A DNA stretch of 64,000 nt. Origin: Bacillota bacterium (lineage in GTDB: Bacteria > Bacillota > Bacilli > Paenibacillales > UBA4045). The DNA lies in assembly GCA_023441055.1 (NCBI GenBank), contig JAEZQY010000020.1:62001-126000 (forward strand). Direction: 5' to 3'. Shown in pieces: positions 9,977 through 19,879 of this stretch. Position numbers and translations under genes: made by a program. Each line of letters opens with the position of its first letter. Position 1 is the first letter of the stretch. The notes beneath the pieces were generated by a model that ran no database searches, was not told the origin of the DNA, and saw nothing but the letters and a program-made list of their open reading frames with translations.

Positions 9977-10867
9977 TTACTCTTTTACAGATCCCAGTGT
10001 AATGCCGTGTATAAAATACTTCTGCAAAAACGGGTAAACGATCAATACTGGAATCATCGCGATAAATATTTTTGCGGCATCTAATGTACGGTTTGACATT
10101 TCACTCATACGCTTATACTGCTCTTCCGTCATCGTGGAAGGATCGAGCGAAACGACCAATTGCTGAATATAGGTTTGCAGCGGATAGTACTCTTGTCGGG
10201 TCATGAAGATCAACCCATATAAAAACTCATTCCAGTGATAGACAATACTAAACAGCGTCACTGTAGCCAGTACAGGCACAGCAAGCGGTATATATAATTT
10301 GAAGAGCATATACCAAGGTCCCGCTCCATCCACGAGTGCTGCTTCATCTAATTCCTTTGGGATGTTGCGGAAGAAATTCACCGTCAGAATAATATTGAAC
10401 ACAATCGTTTGTGCCCCTCCTACTAACACAAGCGCCCATATGCTGTTGAGCAAGCCGTATCCTTTAATCGTTAGATACAGAGGGATTAAACCACCGTTAA
10501 ATAGCAGCGTGAACACGGTAAGCCACATGATGACATTGCGGAGCTTAAAATCCTTCACGGTTTTTGACAGAGGATAAGCCATTAAAGCCACAACGATATA
10601 GTTTAGTCCTGCGCCTAATACCACACGCTGAAAGGAGGTCCAGAACGATACAAAAAATTGTTTGTCATTCAGTAGCTGCATATAGGATCTAATATTAATA
10701 TCTACAGGCCACAACCATACAACTCCTGCTGCTGCCGCCGTCTTGGAGCTCAAAGAAAGAGCCAGTGTATACCAAATAGGCAGAATGCAGGTTAGTGTGA
10801 TCGCGATCAGTATAATGAGGAGAGCCGCTTCAAACACCTTCGAGCTCAACGTTTTATCTCTAACCAT
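9977..10867 (-). CDS. Carbohydrate ABC transporter permease, LplC/YtcP type
   Basis: This 296-residue protein has six predicted TM segments and the permease EAA loop (DEAALVDGAGPWYMLFKLYIPLAVP), which contacts the ATPase. The ending YPFLQKYFIHGITLGSVKE is typical of the LplC/YtcP branch of MalG-like permeases (CUT1 family). It forms the membrane channel of a sugar or oligosaccharide importer with the permease and binding protein encoded just upstream. No ATPase is encoded here; importers of this type usually share an MsmX-like ATPase encoded elsewhere. Confidence 0.9.
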   Translation of the reverse strand: MVRDKTLSSKVFEAALLIILIAITLTCILPIWYTLALSLSSKTAAAAGVVWLWPVDINIRSYMQLLNDKQFFVSFWTSFQRVVLGAGLNYIVVALMAYPLSKTVKDFKLRNVIMWLTVFTLLFNGGLIPLYLTIKGYGLLNSIWALVLVGGAQTIVFNIILTVNFFRNIPKELDEAALVDGAGPWYMLFKLYIPLAVPVLATVTLFSIVYHWNEFLYGLIFMTRQEYYPLQTYIQQLVVSLDPSTMTEEQYKRMSEMSNRTLDAAKIFIAMIPVLIVYPFLQKYFIHGITLGSVKE

Positions 10868-10911
10868 ATTTTCTCCTCCAATCCATCCAAGTGATGTCCG
10901 AGTGCTTCTCC

Positions 10912-11802
10912 TTAGAAGATACGATAATTCACAAAGCGATAAGCTAAGTAATAGGAGATGGTGATGAGGATAAAGCCAGCTGCAGACTTCAGCAGTCCGA
11001 CGGCAGTGGCCAGCTCATATTGAAGGTTTAGCAATCCCGACCGATATACCCACGTATCAATAATATCTCCCGTTGAATAGACAAGCGGATTATACAGATT
11101 GAAGATCTGATCAAATCCTGCATTCAGTACATTTCCCAGACCTAAAACCGCAAGCAGAACAACTGTTGTTCGGATGCCCGGCAGCGTAATATGCCATAAG
11201 CGTCTCATTCGATTAGCGCCATCTATTCCGGCAGCTTCATATAAGGAAGGATTAATGCCCGTCAAAGCTGCAAGATAAATAATCGTATTAAAGCCAAACT
11301 CCTTCCAAACGTCACTCGCCACTACAAGAAAAGGAAATAGGCGAGGTTTTCCAAAGAATAAAATCGGGTCCATCCCGAAGGCTGCGAGAAGGGAGTTAAT
11401 CGGACCTGAAAATGAAAATATATCTAAAAGGATTCCGCCCAAAATAACCCAGGATAAAAAGTGCGGCAAATAGACAATGGTTTGAATCCATCGTTTCAAA
11501 ATTAAAAATCGCAATTCGTTAAGCATAAGAGCGAACAGCAACGGGATGATTAAGTTTGCTATGATTTTCATAACCGCAATAAAAATCGTATTGAAAAAAA
11601 TGCTCTTCGTGTCGTTCAGTGAAAACATATATCTGAAGGTCTCTAATCCAATAAATTCGGAATGCAGCATGCCCTTCCCGGGGTTGAAATCTTGAAAGGC
11701 AATGACAATTCCGAACATAGGGACAATGCTAAATAACAATAACCAAACTAAACCCGGCACCAGCATGAAGTAATAATGCTTGGCAAATGATTTATCTCTC
11801 AT
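10912..11802 (-). CDS. Carbohydrate ABC transporter permease, LplB/YtcP partner type
   Basis: This 296-residue protein has six TM segments and the EAA loop NPSLYEAAGIDGANRMRRLWHITLPG. The N-terminal block LVPGLVWLLLFSIVPMFGIVIAFQDFNP is characteristic of LplB-like permeases. It should form a heterodimer with the permease encoded 44 bases downstream. A hairpin separates it from the binding-protein gene, which would let the binding protein be made in excess. Confidence 0.9.
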   Translation of the reverse strand: MRDKSFAKHYYFMLVPGLVWLLLFSIVPMFGIVIAFQDFNPGKGMLHSEFIGLETFRYMFSLNDTKSIFFNTIFIAVMKIIANLIIPLLFALMLNELRFLILKRWIQTIVYLPHFLSWVILGGILLDIFSFSGPINSLLAAFGMDPILFFGKPRLFPFLVVASDVWKEFGFNTIIYLAALTGINPSLYEAAGIDGANRMRRLWHITLPGIRTTVVLLAVLGLGNVLNAGFDQIFNLYNPLVYSTGDIIDTWVYRSGLLNLQYELATAVGLLKSAAGFILITISYYLAYRFVNYRIF

Positions 11803-11828
11803 GGACGTCTCCCCACCCTGTACAATTT

Positions 11829-11865
11829 AGAGAAAGACGCCGGTTTCCTTCTCCGGCGCCTCTCT
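11829..11865 (-). terminator. Intercistronic hairpin after the binding-protein gene
   Basis: The arms CGCCGG (11838-11843) and CCGGCG (11853-11858) pair, extended by AGAGA/TCTCT, and are followed on the minus strand by a short pyrimidine tract. It sits between the binding-protein stop and the first permease start. It is best read as a partial terminator or 3'-end stabiliser that sets protein ratios. Confidence 0.65.
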
Positions 11866-11887
11866 GGAGATTTACATCATTGTTGTA

Positions 11888-13615
11888 TTACTTCACAAGC
11901 TCTGTTACTTCGGAAGTAATTTGATCGCCGCCCTGACTCTTCCAGTCCTTAACGAATTGATCAAATGTATCAAGCGGTGCAACGCCCATTACGATTTTCA
12001 GGAAGGTTTCATCCTCTAACTTCTTCAGGTTCACCCATCTGCTTTCCATCGTTTTCGTCTGTGCGTAGGTCACACTGTAAACACCGTTTATGTCAGTATC
12101 TACCAGTGGCGATCCTCCTACCAGCAAGGAATAAGCGCGCTTCCACAATCCCATATCGGCTGTATTCCAATGTGCGATGTCCAAGTTGTCATATGGCTCT
12201 AATTTTACATCCTTGATCATTTGTGCGTCCGTGTACAACAGCTTATATTCAGGCTTATCTTTGAAATCTTCGGCTGTTTTGCTGCCTGCCATAACTTCTC
12301 TTAACGCAAGCACTTCATATTCTGTCTCATCGGCAGGCGCGAAGACTAGACGAAGCGGATAATAGCCCGGACCGCCCTTGCTCGGGTCAAATGTAGCTGC
12401 GCCTTCTTGCGCTAACAAGTTGTTTTGCAGCTTCATCGCAGCCTCCGGATGCTCATATCCCTTACGCACGACAACGAATCGGCTTGATGGTGTACTCATA
12501 TGCGGACTGTACGTTCCACTGCCATCCAGCGGCAGTGCATAGGCTTGCCAGTTCGCTTCCGGATTTGTAGTGATGGCATCACCCAGTGGTCCATAACCCA
12601 TCCACCATGGCGCGAAGAACATTCCCGTTTGTCCACTGATCACAGATTCAGATGACTTCTCACGAACGCCCATTTCCTGATCGATCAATCCGTCGGCGTA
12701 CATCTTTCTCAATTGAGCCAGCGCTTCCTTTGTTTCTGGCAGGATGGAGCCGTATACCGCCTTGCCGCCATCCTCTAACCAATAGCCAGGATAAGCATTG
12801 TATGCCGCAAAAATACCGTCAAAGCCGTATAAATTATTCGTCGATTCTAGGAAATTCGCATACAGCTTTCCGCTTGTATCGGGACCAGCAAGTCCTATGG
12901 TATCCTTCTTATTGTTTCCATCTGGATCTTGTTCCACGAAAGCGCGTGCCACTGCTTCTAATTCCTCGACCGTTCGAGGCGGATTCAGGTTAAGCTTATC
13001 TAACCAGTCCTTGCGCACCCATAAGGTATGCACGCCATCGGCCTGTAATTGCACACTTGGGATGGCCATAATTCTTCCATCGAAGGTAACGGCCTCCAGC
13101 GCTAATCCCCCTGTGCTTTCAATAATTCTTTTGATCGTAGGAGAAGCATAGTCATTATACACATCTGTCAAGTCCTCAAGCTGACCTGCCTCATACATCT
13201 GTCTTAATTCCACTGGTCCAACAATCATAGCATCAGGCAAGTCATTACTAGCAATGGCCAGGCTCACCTTCTGTTTGTAATTGGCAGCCGATGCTGTAAA
13301 GGCATGCTCGACCTCAATATTTAAGTTCTCTTTGATATTGCGGGTATATTGATTGTCTGATGGTGTATCGCCGCTTGGCAGGCTTGTGTCCGTGGGGTCA
13401 ATCTCAATGCCGATACTAATCGTAATTGGTTTCTCATACTTTCCAAATGGATCAGCAGCCGTACTGGCATTTGATGGATTGGAGCTGCTAGCCTGGTTGG
13501 ATGTTGAGCTAGTCGAGTCCTTAGAGCTCCCTTGATTATTGTTGTTGCCGCATGCACTGACGAATAGAAGCATAATCGCCAACAAGATCATCAGATTTTT
13601 TTTCATTTTAAACAT
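11888..13615 (-). CDS. Extracellular solute-binding lipoprotein (LplA-like)
   Basis: This 575-residue protein carries a lipoprotein signal (LLFVSAC, lipidated C22), then a Ser/Thr/Asn-rich tether and a large two-lobe binding fold (family 1 solute-binding protein, LplA-like: DLPDAMIVG, WVRKDWLDKLNL, PPRTVEELEAVARAF). It should capture an oligosaccharide outside the membrane and deliver it to the two permeases encoded downstream. The start is supported by GAAGGGGAA just upstream. A CcpA site lies about 70 bases upstream and a YesMN-like system is encoded next door, so expression is likely under both catabolite and specific control. Confidence 0.9.
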   Translation of the reverse strand: MFKMKKNLMILLAIMLLFVSACGNNNNQGSSKDSTSSTSNQASSSNPSNASTAADPFGKYEKPITISIGIEIDPTDTSLPSGDTPSDNQYTRNIKENLNIEVEHAFTASAANYKQKVSLAIASNDLPDAMIVGPVELRQMYEAGQLEDLTDVYNDYASPTIKRIIESTGGLALEAVTFDGRIMAIPSVQLQADGVHTLWVRKDWLDKLNLNPPRTVEELEAVARAFVEQDPDGNNKKDTIGLAGPDTSGKLYANFLESTNNLYGFDGIFAAYNAYPGYWLEDGGKAVYGSILPETKEALAQLRKMYADGLIDQEMGVREKSSESVISGQTGMFFAPWWMGYGPLGDAITTNPEANWQAYALPLDGSGTYSPHMSTPSSRFVVVRKGYEHPEAAMKLQNNLLAQEGAATFDPSKGGPGYYPLRLVFAPADETEYEVLALREVMAGSKTAEDFKDKPEYKLLYTDAQMIKDVKLEPYDNLDIAHWNTADMGLWKRAYSLLVGGSPLVDTDINGVYSVTYAQTKTMESRWVNLKKLEDETFLKIVMGVAPLDTFDQFVKDWKSQGGDQITSEVTELVK

Positions 13616-13683
13616 TGCTTCCCCTTCTTCCTTATAAATTTCCTCGCACTTTCACTATAGTATGTCTACCAATTTCGCGAGAT

Positions 13684-13698
13684 AGAAAGCGGTTTCAA
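13684..13698 (-). promoter_or_regulatory. Candidate CcpA catabolite-responsive element (cre)
   Basis: On the minus strand the sequence TTGAAACCGCTTTCT fits the cre consensus WTGNAANCGNWNNCW at every fixed position. It lies about 70 bases upstream of the binding-protein start and just ahead of a likely promoter region (TACTAT -10-like sequence further downstream). This predicts repression in the presence of preferred sugars. Confidence 0.65.
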
Positions 13699-13755
13699 TT
13701 ATGGGGAGAGAAATGAAGGGAGATCGATGATACACATCAAACATTAGTCCCCCTA

Positions 13756-15168
13756 TTAATCGGACAATTTTGCCCCTTCGTGATACGACTGCCGGCATTC
13801 GCTTGGAAGCATGCCTGTTTTCTCGCGAAAAACGCGACTGAAGTACTTGACATCCGAATAGCCTGTATTCTCCGAAATCCATTGAATGGTTTTTTGGGTC
13901 TGTTTTAAATATTCCTTCGCTTTTTCAATCCGTATGTGCCTTAAATAGTCGTTAAAGGTCATTCCTACTAGCTCTTTAAAACATTGACTAAAGTAGCTTC
14001 GACTCATATTCACTCTGCTTGCTACATCGGAGGCATAGACTTGTTCCGAGAGTTCCTCATGCATAATTTGTATAGACCGTAATATACAATTCTGAACCTC
14101 TTCAGAGTGTTGGGATTTTCCGATCACGCCAATGATTCGTTCTCTGATGTCGTAAAGCCATCTCTCTACTTGGTACCACCCGTCGGATGAATCAGGCAGT
14201 TCGATCTGTTCAGAAGTCACGGATGTATAAATCCGATTCCAAGCATGAACTAGGCCATTAAGAAATTGAATGAGTCGATGCGGCGTTAACTGAAGCAGCT
14301 TCAATTCTCTAACTAAATACTCAAACACTGATACATCATGGAACCATTCTAGGGACTTCCACTTGTCCTTTAAGCGAGTCAACCTCTCTTCATCTGCGGG
14401 GGGAGGAGTGCCTAGTGCCTCTATAGCTATTTCATAGCTTTTTTTATTGGGATGATAATCATAGAAAAACTGATTCCTCTTATATTCCCTCAGCCATCGA
14501 TACACGGATTGTCTCTTGTATCCCTTTATACCCTCAAGCTTCACTATACTTAATTCGTCCTTATTCATTACGATGCTGGATAAGTAAGCGATAACCTCCT
14601 GATCCTCCTGCTCTCCTCCAGGGAGCCATAACCACAGGTCAAGGTCCAGCTCTATAGGCTTAACGATTTCTGTCACATGAAGCTGATCTCCATTTATGCT
14701 GTACGCTGTGGAAATTAAACCATATCCCCTGGGATTAGCAATCACCTCAGCTTCGGAGTCTCCTAGCTCAGCATAATTCCTTTTTTGTTCCTCCATGATT
14801 CTGTTTTGAATTCTTAGGATCACTTCTTCAAAGCTTTCTTTTTCCAACTGAACTTTGGCAATATAATCTATGGCCCCTAATCGTAAAGCCTCCTGAATGT
14901 ATTCAAAATCCTGGTGCAGGGTTAAGACAACAATAAAGATATTCGGATACTGACTCCGTACCTTCTTCATCAGCTCCATACCCGACATGACAGGCATAGC
15001 GATATCAGTAAGCATTAAATCAACCTCATTGGATGCCAGAAATTCCAATGCTTTTTCGCCATTCCTCGCTTCTCCCACAACCTTCATATCGAATTCAACC
15101 CATGGCATTAAGGATATGAGACCTCTCCTCACCAAATTATCATCGTCCACGATCAGCACTTTAATCAT
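13756..15168 (-). CDS. AraC-family response regulator, YesN-like
   Basis: This 470-residue protein has an N-terminal receiver domain (VDDDN, acceptor D55 in MLTDIAMP) and a C-terminal double helix-turn-helix AraC domain (about 360-465: SQCFKELVGMTFNDYLRHIR, GYSDVKYFSRVFREKTGMLP). The middle 230 residues are a poorly conserved linker typical of the YesN group. Its start overlaps the end of the kinase gene by eight bases. It should be phosphorylated by that kinase and activate the downstream importer, whose promoter follows its own stop. Confidence 0.92.
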   Translation of the reverse strand: MIKVLIVDDDNLVRRGLISLMPWVEFDMKVVGEARNGEKALEFLASNEVDLMLTDIAMPVMSGMELMKKVRSQYPNIFIVVLTLHQDFEYIQEALRLGAIDYIAKVQLEKESFEEVILRIQNRIMEEQKRNYAELGDSEAEVIANPRGYGLISTAYSINGDQLHVTEIVKPIELDLDLWLWLPGGEQEDQEVIAYLSSIVMNKDELSIVKLEGIKGYKRQSVYRWLREYKRNQFFYDYHPNKKSYEIAIEALGTPPPADEERLTRLKDKWKSLEWFHDVSVFEYLVRELKLLQLTPHRLIQFLNGLVHAWNRIYTSVTSEQIELPDSSDGWYQVERWLYDIRERIIGVIGKSQHSEEVQNCILRSIQIMHEELSEQVYASDVASRVNMSRSYFSQCFKELVGMTFNDYLRHIRIEKAKEYLKQTQKTIQWISENTGYSDVKYFSRVFREKTGMLPSECRQSYHEGAKLSD

Positions 15169-16906
15169 CTGACATCGCCTCCGTAATCGGTAAGGTTAAG
15201 AATACAGTCGTCCCTTGTCCCAGTTCACTTTTAATTTCCAGTTTAGCTTGATCACCGAATTGATTCTCGATCATACGCTTCACATAATTCATACCGATCC
15301 CCATGCCTGCTTTCTGCTGCTCCACTTGTCGATGATTTAACAGCTTATTGATCTCATCCTCCGTTATACCAGCGCCATTATCATGGACAGCCAGGATTAC
15401 ATGGTCATCTGACTTGTTCACCTCTACTAATATGTACCCATCATCATTTAATCCATGATATAATGCGTTCTCAAGAATGGGTTGTAATATAAATCGAGGC
15501 ATCGCTACATCTAACACATCCTCATCCGTATGAATGCGAACATCAAATTTAAAATTATAACGAATTTGCTGCAGTGTTAAGTACTGATTAATCGAATCAA
15601 TTTCTTCGCGTATCGTTGAAGCTTGTCCCCTTTTGCCGAGATTGTAATAGAGCAGCTTATTAAGGGATGAAACCAGCTTATCTAATTCCTCCTGTCCATT
15701 CATCACAGCAAGCCAGTGCGCGGTATCCAGGGTGTTCATTAAGAAGTGAGGATTAATTTGGTAGAGTAGATTTTCAACCTCTAGATCCGCCCTTCGCTTC
15801 TCCTTCATTTCCACTTCCTTAAACAAATCCTCAACCTGTCTTTTCATATTCTTTAACTGATTGAGAAGAAACTGAAACTCAGGTATTTTCGTGGCCGCCG
15901 TTTCCATAGGAGCATTACTCTGCGTCATCGATTTAATCTCTTTGTTGAACTGCTGCAGCGGGATATACACCATCTTCCATAACAACCAAGCGATAATCAA
16001 GCTGATGGATACGAACAAAAATGATAAATAAATAATTTTGACGACCCAACGCCGCTGCTCCTCCTTGTATTCATCCTTGGGAATTAATGAAACGATACTC
16101 CAGCCTTGATTGCTGGTGTTCTTCGTCCAGTAGTATCCGTGCAGCAAACCTGCATCCTTCGCGGAATCCGAATCCCCGAAGGGAGCGTTTACAGGGAAAT
16201 CAGCAGGCACTTCACTGTATGCAATTCGGTTGTCATTATCCAGCATCAGATGGTAAGAATGCTCGCCCAATTGATTCTCCAGTATATGCTGAGTGGTCTT
16301 GAAGCTGGATTCGATATACACATATACATCATTTTGTTCGCCCGTAAGCTCCATCTTTCGTAGAGCAGACAATACATATTCGTTATTATATCGCTCGTTG
16401 CTAATATGCGGTCCGAAATAAGAGATCCGAAAATAACCCGCTAGCAGCGGCAAGCGATCTATCCCGTGGTCAGCCTTCACACTTGTATTATTAAACTTAT
16501 AAGAACTCTCTTCTGCAAAATAATACATCACAAGTCCAATAGTGGGATTTGTGAACGAAATCAGATTCAGCTCCGTATTAATCTCTTCTGTCAGGACAGC
16601 TCTTTCAAAGGGATTGTCAGTGTTCAGCAGCTGATCTACTTTCTTCCCAATACTCCCTTCGAAAGCCAGCTGCTGAGAGATATGATTTAAGTTGCTGATC
16701 GTACTTTCCAGTGACAATTGAACTTGCCTTAAATTACTGCGAACACTGCTCTCCAGGTTGCTGCTTAGTATGGAGGACATCGTGTGATAGGACAATACGA
16801 CAACACAAATAAATGGGATTAGCGTACTCGCGACGAAAATAAACATGATTCTCTTTTTGAAGGTGAGCTGCTCAAAGAAATTCGTAATTAATGGAATAGT
16901 CTTCAT
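15161..16906 (-). CDS. Sensor histidine kinase, YesM-like
   Basis: This 581-residue kinase has a TM helix (about 20-42), an extracellular dCache-like sensor region (about 45-280), a second TM (about 287-312), a HAMP segment, then a LytS/YesM-type kinase domain with QINPHFLMNT (H387) and an ATPase domain (ENALYHG, DNGAGI, GMGIGMNYV). Kinases of this class usually sense extracellular sugars, often through the neighbouring binding protein. The GAGGGGG ribosome binding site stands a little far (about 13 bases) from the chosen ATG. Confidence 0.9.
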   Translation of the reverse strand: MKTIPLITNFFEQLTFKKRIMFIFVASTLIPFICVVVLSYHTMSSILSSNLESSVRSNLRQVQLSLESTISNLNHISQQLAFEGSIGKKVDQLLNTDNPFERAVLTEEINTELNLISFTNPTIGLVMYYFAEESSYKFNNTSVKADHGIDRLPLLAGYFRISYFGPHISNERYNNEYVLSALRKMELTGEQNDVYVYIESSFKTTQHILENQLGEHSYHLMLDNDNRIAYSEVPADFPVNAPFGDSDSAKDAGLLHGYYWTKNTSNQGWSIVSLIPKDEYKEEQRRWVVKIIYLSFLFVSISLIIAWLLWKMVYIPLQQFNKEIKSMTQSNAPMETAATKIPEFQFLLNQLKNMKRQVEDLFKEVEMKEKRRADLEVENLLYQINPHFLMNTLDTAHWLAVMNGQEELDKLVSSLNKLLYYNLGKRGQASTIREEIDSINQYLTLQQIRYNFKFDVRIHTDEDVLDVAMPRFILQPILENALYHGLNDDGYILVEVNKSDDHVILAVHDNGAGITEDEINKLLNHRQVEQQKAGMGIGMNYVKRMIENQFGDQAKLEIKSELGQGTTVFLTLPITEAMSDD

Positions 16907-17078
16907 CGTTTCTTTGATTCCCCCTCGTTATTTCAAACAAACAAAAAAAGAGACACTTATCAGCAACCTATTATCATCCTAGCGTTAGATTTCCGACATC
17001 TGACGAAGGTGACTGAAGGAATGACTGATAATGTCTCAACAAGAGTATAGCAAATTTATAGGTAAAGCAGTAGGTTGA

Positions 17079-17447
17079 TCACCGCCAAAAGGTTGTACAT
17101 GCTGCCTTATCCATGATATTAAAAGCAATCATTTTTTCCAGCAAGGAGAAATCAATGGGCTCTTTCCATTTGAGTCGAATAATCTCCTTCGTATGATCAT
17201 AGCCAGCCTGTGTAATCTCATCAGCAAACTTGATCATACCTGCCCGCTCAGGAGCAACAGCCATATGTTGTTTGGATACGCTAAAGCCGATAATATAGGT
17301 ATCGTGGTCGGTAAACATCGGCTGATTCCACTTCACTACCGGCACTAAGGTTGGAAATTTCTCCATGACCCAAGACAACACTTCTTCCATTCGAGCCCGA
17401 TGCTGCGGGTTCTCGATGCCTGCAAGAAATTCCGAGAAAGCCTCCAT
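17079..17447 (-). CDS. fra: Frataxin-like iron chaperone, YdhG/Fra (DUF1801)
   Basis: This 122-residue cytosolic protein matches the Bacillus YdhG/Fra family along its length: KWNQPMFTDHDTYIIGFSV, HMAVAPERAGMIKFADEI, GYDHTKEIIRLKW and the C-terminal AACTTFWR. Fra delivers iron for Fe-S cluster and heme assembly. The ATG at 17447 is preceded by a perfect TAGGAGGG six bases away; a longer in-frame start upstream has no such site. It has its own likely promoter and is separated by 138 bases from the sulfatase operon, so it is probably independent of it. Confidence 0.9.
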   Translation of the reverse strand: MEAFSEFLAGIENPQHRARMEEVLSWVMEKFPTLVPVVKWNQPMFTDHDTYIIGFSVSKQHMAVAPERAGMIKFADEITQAGYDHTKEIIRLKWKEPIDFSLLEKMIAFNIMDKAACTTFWR

Positions 17448-17529
17448 TTTGTACCCTCCTATTAAGATCGTCTGATTAAGCCTCTTCACGTCCGCTCGCT
17501 CCGGGCTCGTCACAGACTTGTGTACGTCT

Positions 17530-17559
17530 ATTCTAACTTTTACTTGACGAATGAAGCAA
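17530..17559 (-). promoter_or_regulatory. Likely sigma-A promoter of fra
   Basis: Minus-strand TTGCTT and TAGAAT hexamers are 18 bases apart and end about 80 bases before the fra start codon. The -35 match is moderate. Confidence 0.45.
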
Positions 17560-17585
17560 ATGGGATCCGGTTTGAAGCCACGTTC

Positions 17586-18983
17586 TTAATAAGCCCAAGA
17601 CCTCGATCGCGGTTGTTCCACATTTAGCATCTTGACTAGCAGACTTTTCCTCATATCTTGCAATATATCCTGATATTCACGATCGTTTGCAACATTATGA
17701 TATTGCATGGGGTCTATTCTTAGATCGTACAATGATTCTTTGCCATCGGACTCACACAAATATCTAAATTCCTTGGTCCTAATGTTTTTCCATCCATTAA
17801 ACTCCATCAACGCTAGTTCTTTACCTGTAAATTGTTCGTTCTTCAGCAGACGATATAAGGATTCGCCTTGCATCGTGGCTGGGACTGGAATGCCTATGCA
17901 TTCCAATATCGTCGGAAGAACATCAACTGCCTCAACAATCCCCTCGAAGGTTCTTCCCTCATCTACGATCCCCTGCTTCCATTGGAGAATACAAGGAACA
18001 CGACTAATACAATCTTCGCCTGGATATCCCTTCTGGTAGCGAAGGTGATCACCCAAATACTCTCCATGATCCGAAGTAAAGATAATGATTGTATTATCCA
18101 TAATTCTCAAGCTCTCTAATTGTGCTACAAGTTCACCCACATAATGATCAACCTCGCTGATCATGGCGTAGTATCCATGCTTGACAGAGCGAAGCTCATG
18201 ATCTGAATAATACGATTCTGAACGCTGTTCATTCATATATTGTGGATAGTCGGGAATGGATAAGGTATTCGGATCATACAAATCCAGAAACTCCTGAGGA
18301 GCAACCCACGGTGTGTGGGGCGAATAAAAACCAGCGATACACATCCATGTATCGTTTTGATGCTTCTCAATGAATTCGCGCGTCTGTTCAGCGACGAAGG
18401 CTGAATGCGTTACATCTGATCTCCCCGGAAAGGCCACCGCTCGCTTAGGTTCTCGTTCTGGATGTTGAATGGAGTCATGAATGCCCATTACTTGATGCCA
18501 AGACTCTGCCGCTGGAGGCAGTCCCAAGCTCAGATGCTCCAATTGATCCGGCGCTTTCGCGCGTACCCACGCGCGGTACGCATCCTCGTAACATCCTGGC
18601 TCGTCCGATATCTCCAAGTGGTCAAAACCATAGCTTGGATAGACCTCACGGTAATCTCTGTTCGCATGTGGGAGAAAATGCAGCTTCCCTATATTACCTG
18701 TTACATAACCGTAATTCCTTACTACCTTTGGCAGCGTATCTATGTATTCAGGAACTGGGACACCCATGTGAGTAATTCCGATAGCAGAAGGATACCTTCC
18801 ACTTAAGAAACTAATACGGCTAGGCATACATACTGGATTCTGTACAAAATAATGATTAAGATTGACTCCATTCTTGGCTAATCTGTCTAAGTTAGGTGTA
18901 TGAATTTCTGAGTTTCCATTTGCGCCAAGCGCATCCCATCGTTGCTGATCTGTATAAATGAGCAGAATATTCGGTCTCTTCAT
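17586..18983 (-). CDS. Sulfatase of the formylglycine-dependent family (Cys type)
   Basis: This 465-residue hydrolase has the N-terminal metal-binding phrase NILLIYTDQQRWD and the signature C-M-P-S-R at C52-R56, the cysteine being the residue converted to formylglycine. The second metal site (IIFTSDHGEYLGDH) and a sulfatase C-terminal domain (GRTFEGIVEAVDVLPTILE) are present. No signal peptide is seen, so it should act in the cytosol on sulfated sugars after import. It starts 13 bases after the permease gene stop with an AAGGAG site, so it is the last gene of the importer operon. The exact substrate is unknown; host or algal sulfated glycans are possible. The maturation enzyme is not in this window. 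Confidence 0.92.
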   Translation of the reverse strand: MKRPNILLIYTDQQRWDALGANGNSEIHTPNLDRLAKNGVNLNHYFVQNPVCMPSRISFLSGRYPSAIGITHMGVPVPEYIDTLPKVVRNYGYVTGNIGKLHFLPHANRDYREVYPSYGFDHLEISDEPGCYEDAYRAWVRAKAPDQLEHLSLGLPPAAESWHQVMGIHDSIQHPEREPKRAVAFPGRSDVTHSAFVAEQTREFIEKHQNDTWMCIAGFYSPHTPWVAPQEFLDLYDPNTLSIPDYPQYMNEQRSESYYSDHELRSVKHGYYAMISEVDHYVGELVAQLESLRIMDNTIIIFTSDHGEYLGDHLRYQKGYPGEDCISRVPCILQWKQGIVDEGRTFEGIVEAVDVLPTILECIGIPVPATMQGESLYRLLKNEQFTGKELALMEFNGWKNIRTKEFRYLCESDGKESLYDLRIDPMQYHNVANDREYQDILQDMRKSLLVKMLNVEQPRSRSWAY

Positions 18984-18996
18984 GATTCATTTCTCC

Positions 18997-19860
18997 TTAT
19001 CCTTTCACTGATCCGATCAATGCTCCCTTGACAAAGTACTTTTGCAGAAACGGATAAACGCACAAGATAGGTATTGTGGATACCATTATTGTTGCGTATT
19101 TCAATGCCTCTTCCGATACGGAATAGCTTCCGCCTGAGTATCCTTCACTGTTTGTCAACTGACCAGCTAATACGATATTTCTTAGAATGACTTGCAGTGG
19201 ATATAGACTTGAATCACGCAAATACATAAGTGGAGTCATATAATTGTTCCACATCCACACGGCGTAAAAAAGTCCGATTGTCGCCATCACCGGTTTGGAA
19301 AGCGGCAAACAAATCCTAATGAAAATACCAAAATCATTAAGACCATCCAGCTTCCCTGACTCTTCAAGCTCAATAGGGAAATTCTGAAAGAAGGTTCGCA
19401 TAATGATAAGATTCCAAGTGGAGACTGCACCCGGGATTATCATCGCCCATATGGTATTGATCATATCCAATTCTCTCACTACGAGAAACGTTGGAATCAT
19501 TCCTCCACTGAAAAACATTGTGAATACGATCATCATTAGAATAGGTTTATTAAAAACCATTCCTTTCTTGGATAACGGATATGCGCCTAATGCCGTTATT
19601 ACTAAAGAGATGAGGGTACCTAAAGTAACGTATATAAACGTATTCTTATAGCCAATTAATATTCGCCCATCCTCAAATACGTATTTGTACATATCAAGCG
19701 TAAATCCCTTTGGGTAGAGGAATACTTCTCCTTTCAGTATATGAGAAGTACCACTAAATGAAACAGCCATCATATATATAAATGGATACAATGTTAATGC
19801 GACCACAAATAGCATAACTATATATATAATCGCATCTGCAAATCCTATTTTTTCCTTCAT
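18997..19860 (-). CDS. Carbohydrate ABC permease (LplC type) of the sulfatase operon
   Basis: This 287-residue protein has six TM segments, the EAA loop FPIELEESGKLDGLNDFGIFIRICLPLSKP and the typical ending YPFLQKYFVKGALIGSVKG. In the loop, E-S-G-K replaces the usual E-A-A-x, which is tolerated in this branch. It pairs with the permease encoded 19 bases upstream and supplies the sulfatase encoded downstream with substrate. Confidence 0.9.
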   Translation of the reverse strand: MKEKIGFADAIIYIVMLFVVALTLYPFIYMMAVSFSGTSHILKGEVFLYPKGFTLDMYKYVFEDGRILIGYKNTFIYVTLGTLISLVITALGAYPLSKKGMVFNKPILMMIVFTMFFSGGMIPTFLVVRELDMINTIWAMIIPGAVSTWNLIIMRTFFQNFPIELEESGKLDGLNDFGIFIRICLPLSKPVMATIGLFYAVWMWNNYMTPLMYLRDSSLYPLQVILRNIVLAGQLTNSEGYSGGSYSVSEEALKYATIMVSTIPILCVYPFLQKYFVKGALIGSVKG

Positions 19861-19879
19861 TATGCATCGCCTCTCTTGC

